Translations under genes and position numbers: made by a program
From: Pleurocapsa sp. FMAR1
Lineage (GTDB): Bacteria; Cyanobacteriota; Cyanobacteriia; Cyanobacteriales; Xenococcaceae
DNA: 64,000 nt
Direction of reading: 5' to 3'
Assembly (NCBI RefSeq): GCF_963665995.1
Contig: NZ_OY762512.1
Coordinates: forward strand, 2,356,001-2,420,000
In this document: positions 1 to 7,660 of the stretch, one piece after another
How the letters are laid out: each line of letters begins with the position of its first letter
How positions within the stretch are numbered: position 1 is the stretch's first letter
Notes under the pieces: model-generated
The model's input: the letters and a program-made list of their open reading frames with translations, nothing else
Databases searched by the model: none
What the model was told of the DNA's origin: nothing

Positions 1-367
1 CAGCGACAACTCCTGTAGCTGCCGCCAAAATAGTTCCTACCAAAATTACTGCCAAAGCAAGTCCACCTCTTAATTTGCCTAAAATCAGTCCAATAGTTTC
101 TAGTAATTCTTCTGCTAAACCAGATTTTTCTAATACTGCACCGAGAAAGACGAAATAAGGAATTGCCAGCAGGGTAAAATTAGACATGATGCCGAACCAG
201 ACATTTGGTAATAACAAAAGTCGGTAGATGTCAAAAGCACCAACACCAATGCCAATTAAGCCAAAAACAATAGCAGTACCAGCAAAGGAAAAGGCAACGG
301 GATAGCCACTGATTAAAATTAAGAAAAAGCCGACAAACATCAAAATCGCCAACCATTCAAAGCCCAT
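1..367 (-). CDS. dctM: TRAP transporter large permease subunit DctM (N-terminal part; runs off the left edge)
   Basis: The reverse strand opens with ATG at 367 and stays open to the window edge, giving about 122 residues. The start [11 protein letters not shown] followed by alternating hydrophobic helices and the segment [12 protein letters not shown] is typical of the 12-helix DctM subunit of tripartite ATP-independent periplasmic transporters. In the family this subunit forms the ion-driven channel for an organic acid delivered by the periplasmic binding protein. It begins 9 bases after the stop of dctQ, so the two are almost certainly co-transcribed. The rest of the protein lies outside the window. 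Confidence 0.9.
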   Translation of the reverse strand, partial: MGFEWLAILMFVGFFLILISGYPVAFSFAGTAIVFGLIGIGVGAFDIYRLLLLPNVWFGIMSNFTLLAIPYFVFLGAVLEKSGLAEELLETIGLILGKLRGGLALAVILVGTILAAATGVVA

Positions 368-376
368 TGTTTTCTC

Positions 377-994
377 CTATTCAATATTAATATGTTCGGA
401 AGTTTCTAAGCCAATCTGTGCCAATACTTGCTCATAACCAGACAAAATAGCCAGATATTTAATTGCTTGAGAAATACTTTGCAACAACAATAAGCCTAAA
501 CCTAGGATGAGCATCGTTTTAATTGGCGCGCGGGGCAAGCCATTAGCATCGGCGGAAATTTCCCAAGTTCCCCAACTGCCATCGGGTAAACGTCCCCAAG
601 ATTGCAGCACTGGATTGAATGTTACCCAAATACCGATCGCGCAAAAAGGAATTAGAAACAATACTGTACCTAAAAAATCGATAACCGCTCGCTGTTTTTG
701 ATTGAAATTCGTATAGAGAAAATCAACTCGCACATTATCGCCGTGCTTGAGGATATAAGCAAAGCCAACTAAAAACAAAATTGAAAATAAATACCACTGT
801 AATTCGATTAAAGCATTAGACGATAATTTGATACCCACAATTTTCCCTAAATAACGAGCCATGACGTTATAAAAACCAATACTGACAGTTAACACCACTA
901 ACCAATCAATCACAAATCCTAGTTTTTCGGTAAATCGGTCAATAATTCCAGATATTTTTAACAGCGATCGCATCTGCTTTAAACTGATTTTCAT
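377..994 (-). CDS. dctQ: TRAP transporter small permease subunit DctQ
   Basis: About 205 residues with four hydrophobic helices (roughly residues 28-50, 62-82, 105-128 and 160-180), the normal topology of DctQ, which pairs with DctM in the inner membrane. The open frame could begin at a TTG at 1003, but the ATG at 994 (MKISLKQ) is the more likely start. It lies directly upstream of dctM, and both are divergent from the binding-protein gene at 1165. The middle of the protein carries a hydrophilic loop with WGRLPDGSWGTWEIS that is longer than in many DctQ proteins. Family assignment is firm; substrate is inferred from the neighbouring DctP. Confidence 0.9.
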   Translation of the reverse strand: MKISLKQMRSLLKISGIIDRFTEKLGFVIDWLVVLTVSIGFYNVMARYLGKIVGIKLSSNALIELQWYLFSILFLVGFAYILKHGDNVRVDFLYTNFNQKQRAVIDFLGTVLFLIPFCAIGIWVTFNPVLQSWGRLPDGSWGTWEISADANGLPRAPIKTMLILGLGLLLLQSISQAIKYLAILSGYEQVLAQIGLETSEHINIE

Positions 995-1110
995 TAAAAA
1001 CAAGATTTATTAAATAACTTATTCTACCGAACAATCCACAACTCTCCGTTTTTAATCTTGATCGGCTCATATTGACACAAATCTATTCATACTGAAAAGA
1101 TTTAAGACCC

Positions 1111-1116
1111 TATAAT
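1111..1116 (+). promoter_or_regulatory. Possible -10 element of the dctP promoter
   Basis: A perfect TATAAT lies 49 bases before the dctP start codon in the divergent dctQ-dctP gap. No good TTGACA is spaced correctly: the one at 1072-1077 is 33 bases away. The call therefore rests on the -10 box alone. Confidence 0.35.
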
Positions 1117-1164
1117 GTCATGATGTTATAAATATGTTGTCTTCTTAAAGAGCGGGAATTTTTT

Positions 1165-2298
1165 ATGCAGCGTCGATCTCTAGTCAAATTTCTCTCTCGT
1201 GGAACAATGGCTACAACTGGATTTGCTTTAGTTGTTGGCTGTCAAGCTCAAAATAACCAATCTGCTGGAACTAAAATTGATACTGCTAACTTACCAACCG
1301 TTCAATGGCAAATGGCAACTAGTTGGCCTCCTTCTCTCGATACCATCTTTGGTGGGGCGCAAATATTATCCGAGCGGGTAGCTGCACTAACTGGCGGGAA
1401 GTTTACCATCACACCTCGCGCTGCGGGAGAAATTGCTCCACCTTTAGAAGTTTTAGACGTAGTTTCTCAAGGGGCTGTGCAATGCGGACATACCGCAGCT
1501 TACTACTACATTGGCAAAAGTCCTGTTTTAGCTTTTGGTACAACAGTTCCCTTTGGTTTTACCGCTCAACAGCAAAATGCCTGGTTATATCAAGGGGGTG
1601 GATTAAAACAATTACAGGCAATTTATGCCCAAAAATTTAATTTAATTCAATTTCCAGCTGGTAATGCAGGTACGCAAATGGGAGGCTGGTTTCGTCAAGA
1701 AATTTCTTCCCTCAAAGATCTAAAAGGACTAAAGATGCGAATTCCTGGTTTGGGAGGCCAGATAATGTCTAAATTAGGCGTAACCGTGCAAAATTTGGGC
1801 GGTGGCGAAATTTTTCAGGCACTTCAGACAGGTGCGATCGATGCTACTGAATGGGTAGGTCCCTATGATGATGAAAAACTAGGTTTGAATAAAATTGCTA
1901 AGTTCTACTATTATCCTGGTTGGTGGGAACCAGGTGCAACCCTGGAAGTTCAAATCAATTTGAATGAGTGGAATAAATTACCTCCTCCATACCAAGAGGC
2001 GATTAAAGCTGCCGCTTATGAAGCTAATGCTATCATGCTAGCCCGTTATGAGGCTCGTAATAATGAAGCTTTGCAACGTCTTGTGAGTAGCGGTACTCAA
2101 CTTCGTCCTTATGCTCAAGAGATTCTTCAAACCGCAGAAAAAGCTGCTTTTGCTCTATACGATGATTTTGCAGCTAAAGATGCTGACTTTAAAGCTGTAT
2201 ATGAACCATGGAAACAGTTTCGCGATCGCATTTATGCTTGGGACAAACTCAATGAAGGTAGTTTTACCAATTTTGTCTACGCTCAAACCCAGTCATAA
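1165..2298 (+). CDS. dctP: TRAP transporter substrate-binding protein DctP, TakP-like, predicted Tat lipoprotein
   Basis: 377 residues. The N-terminus has a twin-arginine motif (QRRSLVKFL) and then a hydrophobic stretch ending VVGC, which fits Tat export followed by lipid anchoring on the cysteine at about residue 26. The body matches the TakP-type TRAP solute receptors: [44 protein letters not shown] and [11 protein letters not shown] are family hallmarks. Characterised relatives bind 2-oxo acids such as pyruvate with a cation. It should deliver substrate to the divergent dctQM permease. Substrate is inferred from the subfamily, not shown. A lipid anchor is unusual for TRAP receptors, which are mostly soluble, though it is plausible in a cyanobacterial periplasm. 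Confidence 0.9.
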   Translation: MQRRSLVKFLSRGTMATTGFALVVGCQAQNNQSAGTKIDTANLPTVQWQMATSWPPSLDTIFGGAQILSERVAALTGGKFTITPRAAGEIAPPLEVLDVVSQGAVQCGHTAAYYYIGKSPVLAFGTTVPFGFTAQQQNAWLYQGGGLKQLQAIYAQKFNLIQFPAGNAGTQMGGWFRQEISSLKDLKGLKMRIPGLGGQIMSKLGVTVQNLGGGEIFQALQTGAIDATEWVGPYDDEKLGLNKIAKFYYYPGWWEPGATLEVQINLNEWNKLPPPYQEAIKAAAYEANAIMLARYEARNNEALQRLVSSGTQLRPYAQEILQTAEKAAFALYDDFAAKDADFKAVYEPWKQFRDRIYAWDKLNEGSFTNFVYAQTQS

Positions 2299-2447
2299 AA
2301 TACTCTTAGCTATTATTTATCAATGAATTCAGATTGGTAAGTAAGTAATTGCCAAAATTGTTCATAATTGCCTTTTTAGACGATCCCAATTAGATGTAGC
2401 ATAGCTCCAAGTAGATCGAGTCAAGTTTTAAAACCCGTTATAAACTT

Positions 2448-2786
2448 ATGCCATCCGTAGTTAATGAAACCAATTTTCAACAGGAGGTTTTAGAGGCTTC
2501 ACATCCTGTTTTGGTACATTTTTGGACTCCTTGGTGCGGTTTGTGTAAACTAATTAAGCCAATGCTAGAAAGAATTCAGGGAGACAGTGATCGAGTAGTT
2601 AAATTAGTTGCTATTAATGCTGACGAAAATTTCAAATTAGCCAATTTCTATCGCCTGAAAAGCTTGCCGACTATCATGCTATTTGACAATGGCGAATTAG
2701 TAGAGAAGTTAGATGGCTTTAATAGTCGCGATCGCCTTCGCATTGCTTTAGAAAGATTGATGAACAACACTTTATCTCTTTCTTAG
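2448..2786 (+). CDS. Thioredoxin-like protein with WCGLC active site
   Basis: 112 residues covering one thioredoxin fold: VLVHFWTPWCGLCKLIKP near residue 24-41, the NADENFKLANFY segment, and the cis-proline region SLPTIMLF near residue 75. The redox motif is WCGLC instead of the usual WCGPC, so both cysteines are present and the protein should be redox active, but its potential probably differs from housekeeping thioredoxin. There is no signal peptide, so it is cytoplasmic. It stands alone, with no strong ribosome-binding site before the ATG. Similar atypical thioredoxins occur in many cyanobacteria. The partner is unknown. Confidence 0.85.
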   Translation: MPSVVNETNFQQEVLEASHPVLVHFWTPWCGLCKLIKPMLERIQGDSDRVVKLVAINADENFKLANFYRLKSLPTIMLFDNGELVEKLDGFNSRDRLRIALERLMNNTLSLS

Positions 2787-2868
2787 ATCGCCATACTATA
2801 TTACAGTGAACAGTCCTATCCAACAGATATCGAAATGATTGCTTGAATGGTAACTAGCAACTAGCTCC

Positions 2869-2916
2869 CTCGCGCATTCCCTTGCGCCTGTCGGCGACGC
2901 GGGGTCGCTCGTCTAA
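2869..2916. repeat. GC-rich palindromic intergenic repeat
   Basis: A GC-rich block in an AT-rich gap contains GCGCATTCCCTTGCGC and GGCGACGCGGGGTCGC, each able to form a short hairpin. It resembles other GC-rich inserts at about 26249-26318 and 35213-35243. It may act as a terminator between the convergent genes on either side, or be a dispersed mini-repeat. Confidence 0.4.
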
Positions 2917-2919
2917 CCG

Positions 2920-3336
2920 TTAATTAAACAACTCAAACACCTGACGGCAGAATAGCTTAAGCTGTTGTTCAGCATCTTCTGCTGGCTGGCATTGACCAAC
3001 ACATTCCCAACTATCCACCGTGGAAAATTTCCAGGCTTCACCAAGATAACTAAAGCCACTGGTTTCGATGCCAATAAACTTTTCTTTCTCTTCAGTGGGA
3101 TCTTTGTAAAAGCGAATCTGGACTAAAATGCTGTTGCTTTGATAACGTCTACTCCAGCCAGGAAAATGAAACCCGATATCAATAGAGTCAGGATCGACAA
3201 GCTCAAGAGTGTCAGGATCATTTGTCCAAGGTTTGAGATCGGCTTTGGCATCAGGAAACTGTGTCTTAAACAAAGTAACTACAGAGGCAATTTTTGTCGT
3301 AATGTTCAAACCTTTAGCTCTTTCCGATGCGTTCAT
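2920..3336 (-). CDS. Small conserved protein of unknown function
   Basis: 138 residues, soluble, no signal peptide and no membrane segment. The sequence is rich in acidic and aromatic residues (SIDIGFHFPGWSRRY, YLGEAWKFSTVDSWECVG) and alternates like a beta-sheet protein. It carries two nearby cysteines (CVGQC) close to residue 112 and a helical C-terminus. It looks like a cyanobacterial conserved hypothetical; I do not recognise a functional family. It is convergent with the thioredoxin-like gene and has its own upstream gap of 271 bases. Confidence 0.7.
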   Translation of the reverse strand: MNASERAKGLNITTKIASVVTLFKTQFPDAKADLKPWTNDPDTLELVDPDSIDIGFHFPGWSRRYQSNSILVQIRFYKDPTEEKEKFIGIETSGFSYLGEAWKFSTVDSWECVGQCQPAEDAEQQLKLFCRQVFELFN

Positions 3337-3607
3337 GCTTAACCTTTTCTGATTGATCTTTATTTAATATTTAAACATTGTTTATCTATTAAGATCAGAC
3401 CTTTCGAGATTTTGTAGATGTCGCCAAATTATAGAGTTTACTAATTAAGCTTTTAACTCTCATATTTTATTCATCATTAAGTACAGGCGATCGCCAAAGA
3501 TAGTAGATATCACTCTGGCAAAGTATGCTTGAAATGTATTGCCTAAGTTAGAAATGTATCAAAAGCTAACAATCGCTGATTTCTGTAAAATAGTAAATCA
3601 AGACTAT

Positions 3608-5977
3608 TTAATTACTTAACTGCATTAGCAAAATTATTGTAGTAATTAATTCGGGAATATTAATTGGCTTAGAAAGATGCTTTTGGAAACCAGCATCCAT
3701 AGAGCGTTGTCGATCGCCGTCTCCCGCATAAGCCGTAAGTGCGATCGCTGGTAGATTTTTCCCTTGAGGTAAAGCGCGTAATTGAGTTATCAGAGTGTAG
3801 CCATCAGTTGTAGGCATTCCGATATCGCTAATAATCAGATCGGGAGTCGATTCACTAAAAGCTTCTAAGGTTGATTCTGCCGAACTTGCCGATCTTACTT
3901 CTGCACCTTCTTGTTCTAAAACTAAGGTTAATATATCGAGGGAGTCTGCATCATCATCTACCACCATAATTTTGATACCGTTAAAATGATTTGCTTGAAC
4001 CGCGCGATCGATAGTTTCGTTATCTATTTCCGTTTGCTCTACTGATGGTGCATTAATTAATGGTAATCTGACGCTAAAGGTTGCTCCTCGACCCAAACCA
4101 GGACTTGATACGGCTACTGTACCGCCATGTAGTTCGCTTAGTTGGCGCACAATTGCCAAACCCAAACCCAATCCACCAAATTCACGGGTACTGCTACTTT
4201 CTGCTTGACGAAAACGCTCGAAGACATGAGTTATAAACTCAGGTTCAATTCCCTTACCCGTATCTGTAACCTGAATTAATGCGTATTGGTTATCACTCTC
4301 TAAGGTAACAGTTACCCGTCCGCCCTCTGAAGTAAACTTAATCGCATTAGAAACAAGATTCCAGACTATCTGTTGCAGACGGTTTGCATCTCCTAAAACC
4401 TGTCCGATATTGGGTTCAAATCTAGTCTCAACCTGAATTGATTTAGCCTCTGCTGCTAATTGAACCGTTGTTAATGCCGATCTGATTACTAATTCTAAAT
4501 TAAGAGGGTTTTTATTAAGGTCAAGCTTACCTCGTAGAATACGCGAAACATCCAATAAATCATTAATTAGTTGCGACTGTAACTTAGCATTCTTTTCAAT
4601 TATTGCTATTCCCTGTGCCGTTTTATCTGCATCAAGTTTGCCACTTAAAAGCAGTTGTGACCAGCCTAAGATGGGATTGAGAGGGGTACGCAGTTCATGA
4701 GAGACAATTGCCAAAAACTCATCTTTAAGTCGATTGGCATTAATTAAATCTTCGGTTTGCTTGACGAGTTTTTCTTCTAATTGTTTGATTTTAGTAATGC
4801 TAGTATTCGTACCATACCATTTAACAATTTCTCCCTGTTCGTTATGTAATGGTATAGCTCTAACTATAAACCAGCGATATATGCCGTCTGCACCGCGCAA
4901 GCGAGCCTTTACACTGTATTTTTTGGCTGAACTTACCGATTCAGCCCATGTTTGCTTAACTATAGATATATCTTCAGGATGTACGACGCTTAACCAACCG
5001 CTGTCAAGCGTGCCTTCTAAAGCAATTCCCGTATATTCTAGCCAGCGTTGATTGAAATAGTCTACTTCGCCATTGGGTAATACCGTCCAAATATGCTGGG
5101 GAATGACTTCGGTAATCAGCTTGAGTTCATCTTTACTCTGCTGTAGTGCTTTTTCTGTTTGTTTGCGATCGCTAATATCTCTAGCAATACCCAATATTTG
5201 CTGTAGCGAATTATCTGCTGTACGGCTATGTACCCGATCTTGACTGCAAAACCAACGCCACTCGCCGTTTTGATGGCGCATTCGATATTCAAGCTTTAAC
5301 ACCTCTCCCTCTTTTGAACGATGAAGTCTAGCTATATGGGCGGGAAATTTAGCTAAATCTTCAGGGTGCATTACCTGAGTTACAAAGTCTGCACCCATCT
5401 CCAATATCTGTTTAGGAGAATAGCCAAGAGATTCATAAGCTTGGGAATTGATATATACATTCTCCTGTTTGATGACATCAAAGACGTATACGACCTCTGG
5501 AAGAGAATCTGTTGGTAGCCTACTAGTTACAGTCTGTGACGATCTTGCTTTTGGTAGAGTTCTGGGGGGAATTTTCGCACTAATATCTTGAGTAACATCC
5601 GTCAAAGTTACCTCTACTCCATAAGGCTCGGTATTGTTAGCTTTAAATAGAGGCAGGGTATCGATTGATAACCAAATTAAGTCTCCGCTAGGCTGATAAA
5701 AGCCCATAATTACATCAGAATAAGCTTGACCCGTCCTTAACGAAGCGATCGCAGGATAGGTTTCAGGAAAAAAAACAGAACCGTCTTGATGAATTGTCTG
5801 CCATGATATCTCTAAGAAGTCCGCCCCAATCAATTGCTCGACACCGTAGCCTAGAATTTTACTGGCTTCAGCATTACAAGTTTGAATAGTACCATCGGCA
5901 AGCTGAAACATTATTCCGACTGCTGCGCTGGAATTAGAAGTAATGTTTAAATTCTTCACTTTTCGATACCCTGGCAA
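3608..5977 (-). CDS. Hybrid sensor histidine kinase: three PAS domains, kinase, receiver
   Basis: Up to 789 residues and no membrane segment, so a cytoplasmic sensor. Order: PAS near 20-130, PAS/PAC near 160-275 (FRAMED by EYRMRHQNGEWRWF and DISDRKQTEKAL), PAS/PAC near 285-400, HisKA with the phospho-acceptor in VSHELRTPLNPILGW near 427, HATPase_c with NLVSNAIKFT, DTGKGIEPEF and GLGLGLAIV, then a C-terminal receiver (MVVDDDADS, phospho-aspartate in IISDIGMP near 715, LTAYAG, LSKPI). The open frame begins with TTG; a GTG at residue 7 or the ATG at residue 23 are possible true starts. No heme, flavin or GAF signature is visible, so the signal is unknown. A lone response regulator follows on the opposite strand 250 bases away. 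Confidence 0.9.
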   Translation of the reverse strand: MPGYRKVKNLNITSNSSAAVGIMFQLADGTIQTCNAEASKILGYGVEQLIGADFLEISWQTIHQDGSVFFPETYPAIASLRTGQAYSDVIMGFYQPSGDLIWLSIDTLPLFKANNTEPYGVEVTLTDVTQDISAKIPPRTLPKARSSQTVTSRLPTDSLPEVVYVFDVIKQENVYINSQAYESLGYSPKQILEMGADFVTQVMHPEDLAKFPAHIARLHRSKEGEVLKLEYRMRHQNGEWRWFCSQDRVHSRTADNSLQQILGIARDISDRKQTEKALQQSKDELKLITEVIPQHIWTVLPNGEVDYFNQRWLEYTGIALEGTLDSGWLSVVHPEDISIVKQTWAESVSSAKKYSVKARLRGADGIYRWFIVRAIPLHNEQGEIVKWYGTNTSITKIKQLEEKLVKQTEDLINANRLKDEFLAIVSHELRTPLNPILGWSQLLLSGKLDADKTAQGIAIIEKNAKLQSQLINDLLDVSRILRGKLDLNKNPLNLELVIRSALTTVQLAAEAKSIQVETRFEPNIGQVLGDANRLQQIVWNLVSNAIKFTSEGGRVTVTLESDNQYALIQVTDTGKGIEPEFITHVFERFRQAESSSTREFGGLGLGLAIVRQLSELHGGTVAVSSPGLGRGATFSVRLPLINAPSVEQTEIDNETIDRAVQANHFNGIKIMVVDDDADSLDILTLVLEQEGAEVRSASSAESTLEAFSESTPDLIISDIGMPTTDGYTLITQLRALPQGKNLPAIALTAYAGDGDRQRSMDAGFQKHLSKPINIPELITTIILLMQLSN

Positions 5978-6229
5978 CTTAATTGAGTATTTCTACTAAA
6001 TTATACAGCGAACGGCAAAAATTTATTAGACATAGCATATACTTATTCATTATCTCATTAGTCTATAGCTATTGTCTGTCCGTTATAGGACATTAGATAA
6101 ATTCAGTCTCAAATCATCTTTATATATAGATTTTCTAGTTTTTTATAGAGTGATAAATGTGTCTTAAGGACTATCATTAATAAATAATATATATAACAAT
6201 AAATTTATAGTATTTATACAGCTAATTAA

Positions 6230-6613
6230 ATGTGTTTTTATAAAGGTCGAGACATACTTGTAGTTGACGATTACGAAGACAATTTACTTTTAATCCAGTT
6301 TATCTTTGAGGCATTAGGATGTAAAGTAAGGACTGCCTGCAATGGCAAACATGGACTCATAAAAATCGAGCAAGCCTGCCCCGATTTGATTATTTTAGAT
6401 TTGATGATGCCAGATATATCGGGGATTGAATTTATGAAATGTCTGAAAGATAGTGGCTGGTCGGATATTCCTGTTTTACTCTTGACTGCAAACGTTAGTG
6501 TCGATCGCCAAGCTGCCAAAGATGCCAATAGTATTTGCTATAAACCTATTGATATCAATGATTTAACTAAAGAAGCTGGAACATTATTGGCTTATCAGAA
6601 TTTGCCCAGATAA
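6230..6613 (+). CDS. Single-domain response regulator (CheY-like)
   Basis: 127 residues that form only a receiver domain: acidic pair in ILVVDDYEDN, phospho-aspartate in ILDLMMPDISG near residue 60, the conserved Thr in LLLTANVS and Lys in CYKPID. There is no output domain. It is divergent from the hybrid kinase at 3608-5977 and could be a phosphotransfer partner of it, an inference from position only. The upstream 250 bases are very AT-rich. Confidence 0.88.
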   Translation: MCFYKGRDILVVDDYEDNLLLIQFIFEALGCKVRTACNGKHGLIKIEQACPDLIILDLMMPDISGIEFMKCLKDSGWSDIPVLLLTANVSVDRQAAKDANSICYKPIDINDLTKEAGTLLAYQNLPR

Positions 6614-6619
6614 ATCTTA

Positions 6620-6850
6620 TTAGTCGTTTTTACCCTGCTGTAACAGAGTTTCCGCTTCTTCTGGGGTAAATATATTAGCTATGCTGCTTCTTTTTGGCAC
6701 AACAGATTCTTATTTTCGTAAACTGGGGGCAGGAATTAAACTAGCTTGAGCAATTCCCTGACTTGAATTTAGAGGATCGCTTTAGATAATAGCGATCGCC
6801 ATTAGGGTGAGAAAAGCTGTAGATAGCAATTTATAGTTATGCTGATTCAT
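6620..6850 (-). pseudogene. Decayed small secreted-protein gene with two in-frame stops
   Basis: Reading the reverse strand from ATG at 6850 gives 77 codons in one constant frame. It starts MNQHNYKLLSTAFLTLMAIA, which looks like a signal peptide, meets TAA at codon 23, continues SDPLNSSQGIAQASLIPAPS, meets a second TAA at codon 47, then continues with VVPKRSSIANIFTPEEAETL and ends at 6620. All three segments read as protein, so this looks like one small exported protein inactivated by two stops. The ATG overlaps the last codons of the upstream hydrolase gene. No family is recognised. A chance frame is the alternative. Confidence 0.4.
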
Positions 6851-7637
6851 AGTTAACTGTAAATTGAGATTTTATTGATTGAAAAAAATCAAAAGCTATA
6901 TCTGCCAAAGTTTTTGGCTGCATCATGCACCACTCATGGTAGGCATCAGGAATAATTTGCAATTTGGCATTGGGAATTGCTTCTGCTAGGGCGTAGCCAA
7001 TTTTTATGGGCGTAAAATAATCTCGATCGCTCCATAAAATTAAGCAAGGAAGTCTTAATTGGTTCAACCAGGGTCTAAGATCTTCATTAAAAGCAATTTG
7101 CGCCCCTTCGATACAATGTTGACTGTGGAAGATTGCATTATGTCCCAAAGCTTGCATGACTATTGAAAAGTTTATCCAGCCTGAGAGATCTAATTGTTGC
7201 GGTAGTTCGGCGAATCTTCCTTTAATAGTCTCAAATAAAGAAATCATCGGTATACCCGTACTGTTAATCGCGATTAAACTACTAACTCGATCGGGAATAG
7301 CAGCAGCCAACGCCAGTGCCACTCCGCCTCCAAAGGAATGTCCCATAAGCTGAAATTTATTAAGGTTCAAGCAATCGATTAGTTGTAGAAGGCAGTTAGC
7401 ATAAGTTTGATAGCTCGATAAAGAGCGATCGCAAGTAGAACGCCCAAATCCAGGTAAATCTGGAGCAATGACCCAGTATTTTTCAGCCAAAGCCTCTAAA
7501 CAATCTTGGTACGGTTCAGTAGATATACCCCAACCATGGATGAATAAGATCGTTTCACCAGCCGTTTGCCCCCCTTCTTGATAAGAGATAGCAAAGTTAT
7601 TAAACTGTATTTGTTTTCTCGTCCAGCGATCGCTCAT
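6837..7637 (-). CDS. Alpha/beta hydrolase
   Basis: 266 residues with the standard fold: oxyanion loop LFIHGWGIS, nucleophile elbow in MGHSFGGGVAL near residue 98, acid in WSDRDYFTP near 204, and the histidine in AYHEW near 232. The cap region between about 130 and 190 is helical. There is no signal peptide. It starts 23 bases after the UPF0182 gene and runs in the same direction, so the two may be one transcript. Substrate cannot be told from sequence; ester or C-C bond hydrolysis are both possible for this superfamily. Confidence 0.85.
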   Translation of the reverse strand: MSDRWTRKQIQFNNFAISYQEGGQTAGETILFIHGWGISTEPYQDCLEALAEKYWVIAPDLPGFGRSTCDRSLSSYQTYANCLLQLIDCLNLNKFQLMGHSFGGGVALALAAAIPDRVSSLIAINSTGIPMISLFETIKGRFAELPQQLDLSGWINFSIVMQALGHNAIFHSQHCIEGAQIAFNEDLRPWLNQLRLPCLILWSDRDYFTPIKIGYALAEAIPNAKLQIIPDAYHEWCMMQPKTLADIAFDFFQSIKSQFTVNYESA

Positions 7638-7660
7638 TATATTTATTGCTAAGTAACTTC

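Noticed and set aside
1072-1077. TTGACA as -35 box for the dctP TATAAT
   Set aside because: Spacing of 33 bases is far beyond the usual 16-18.
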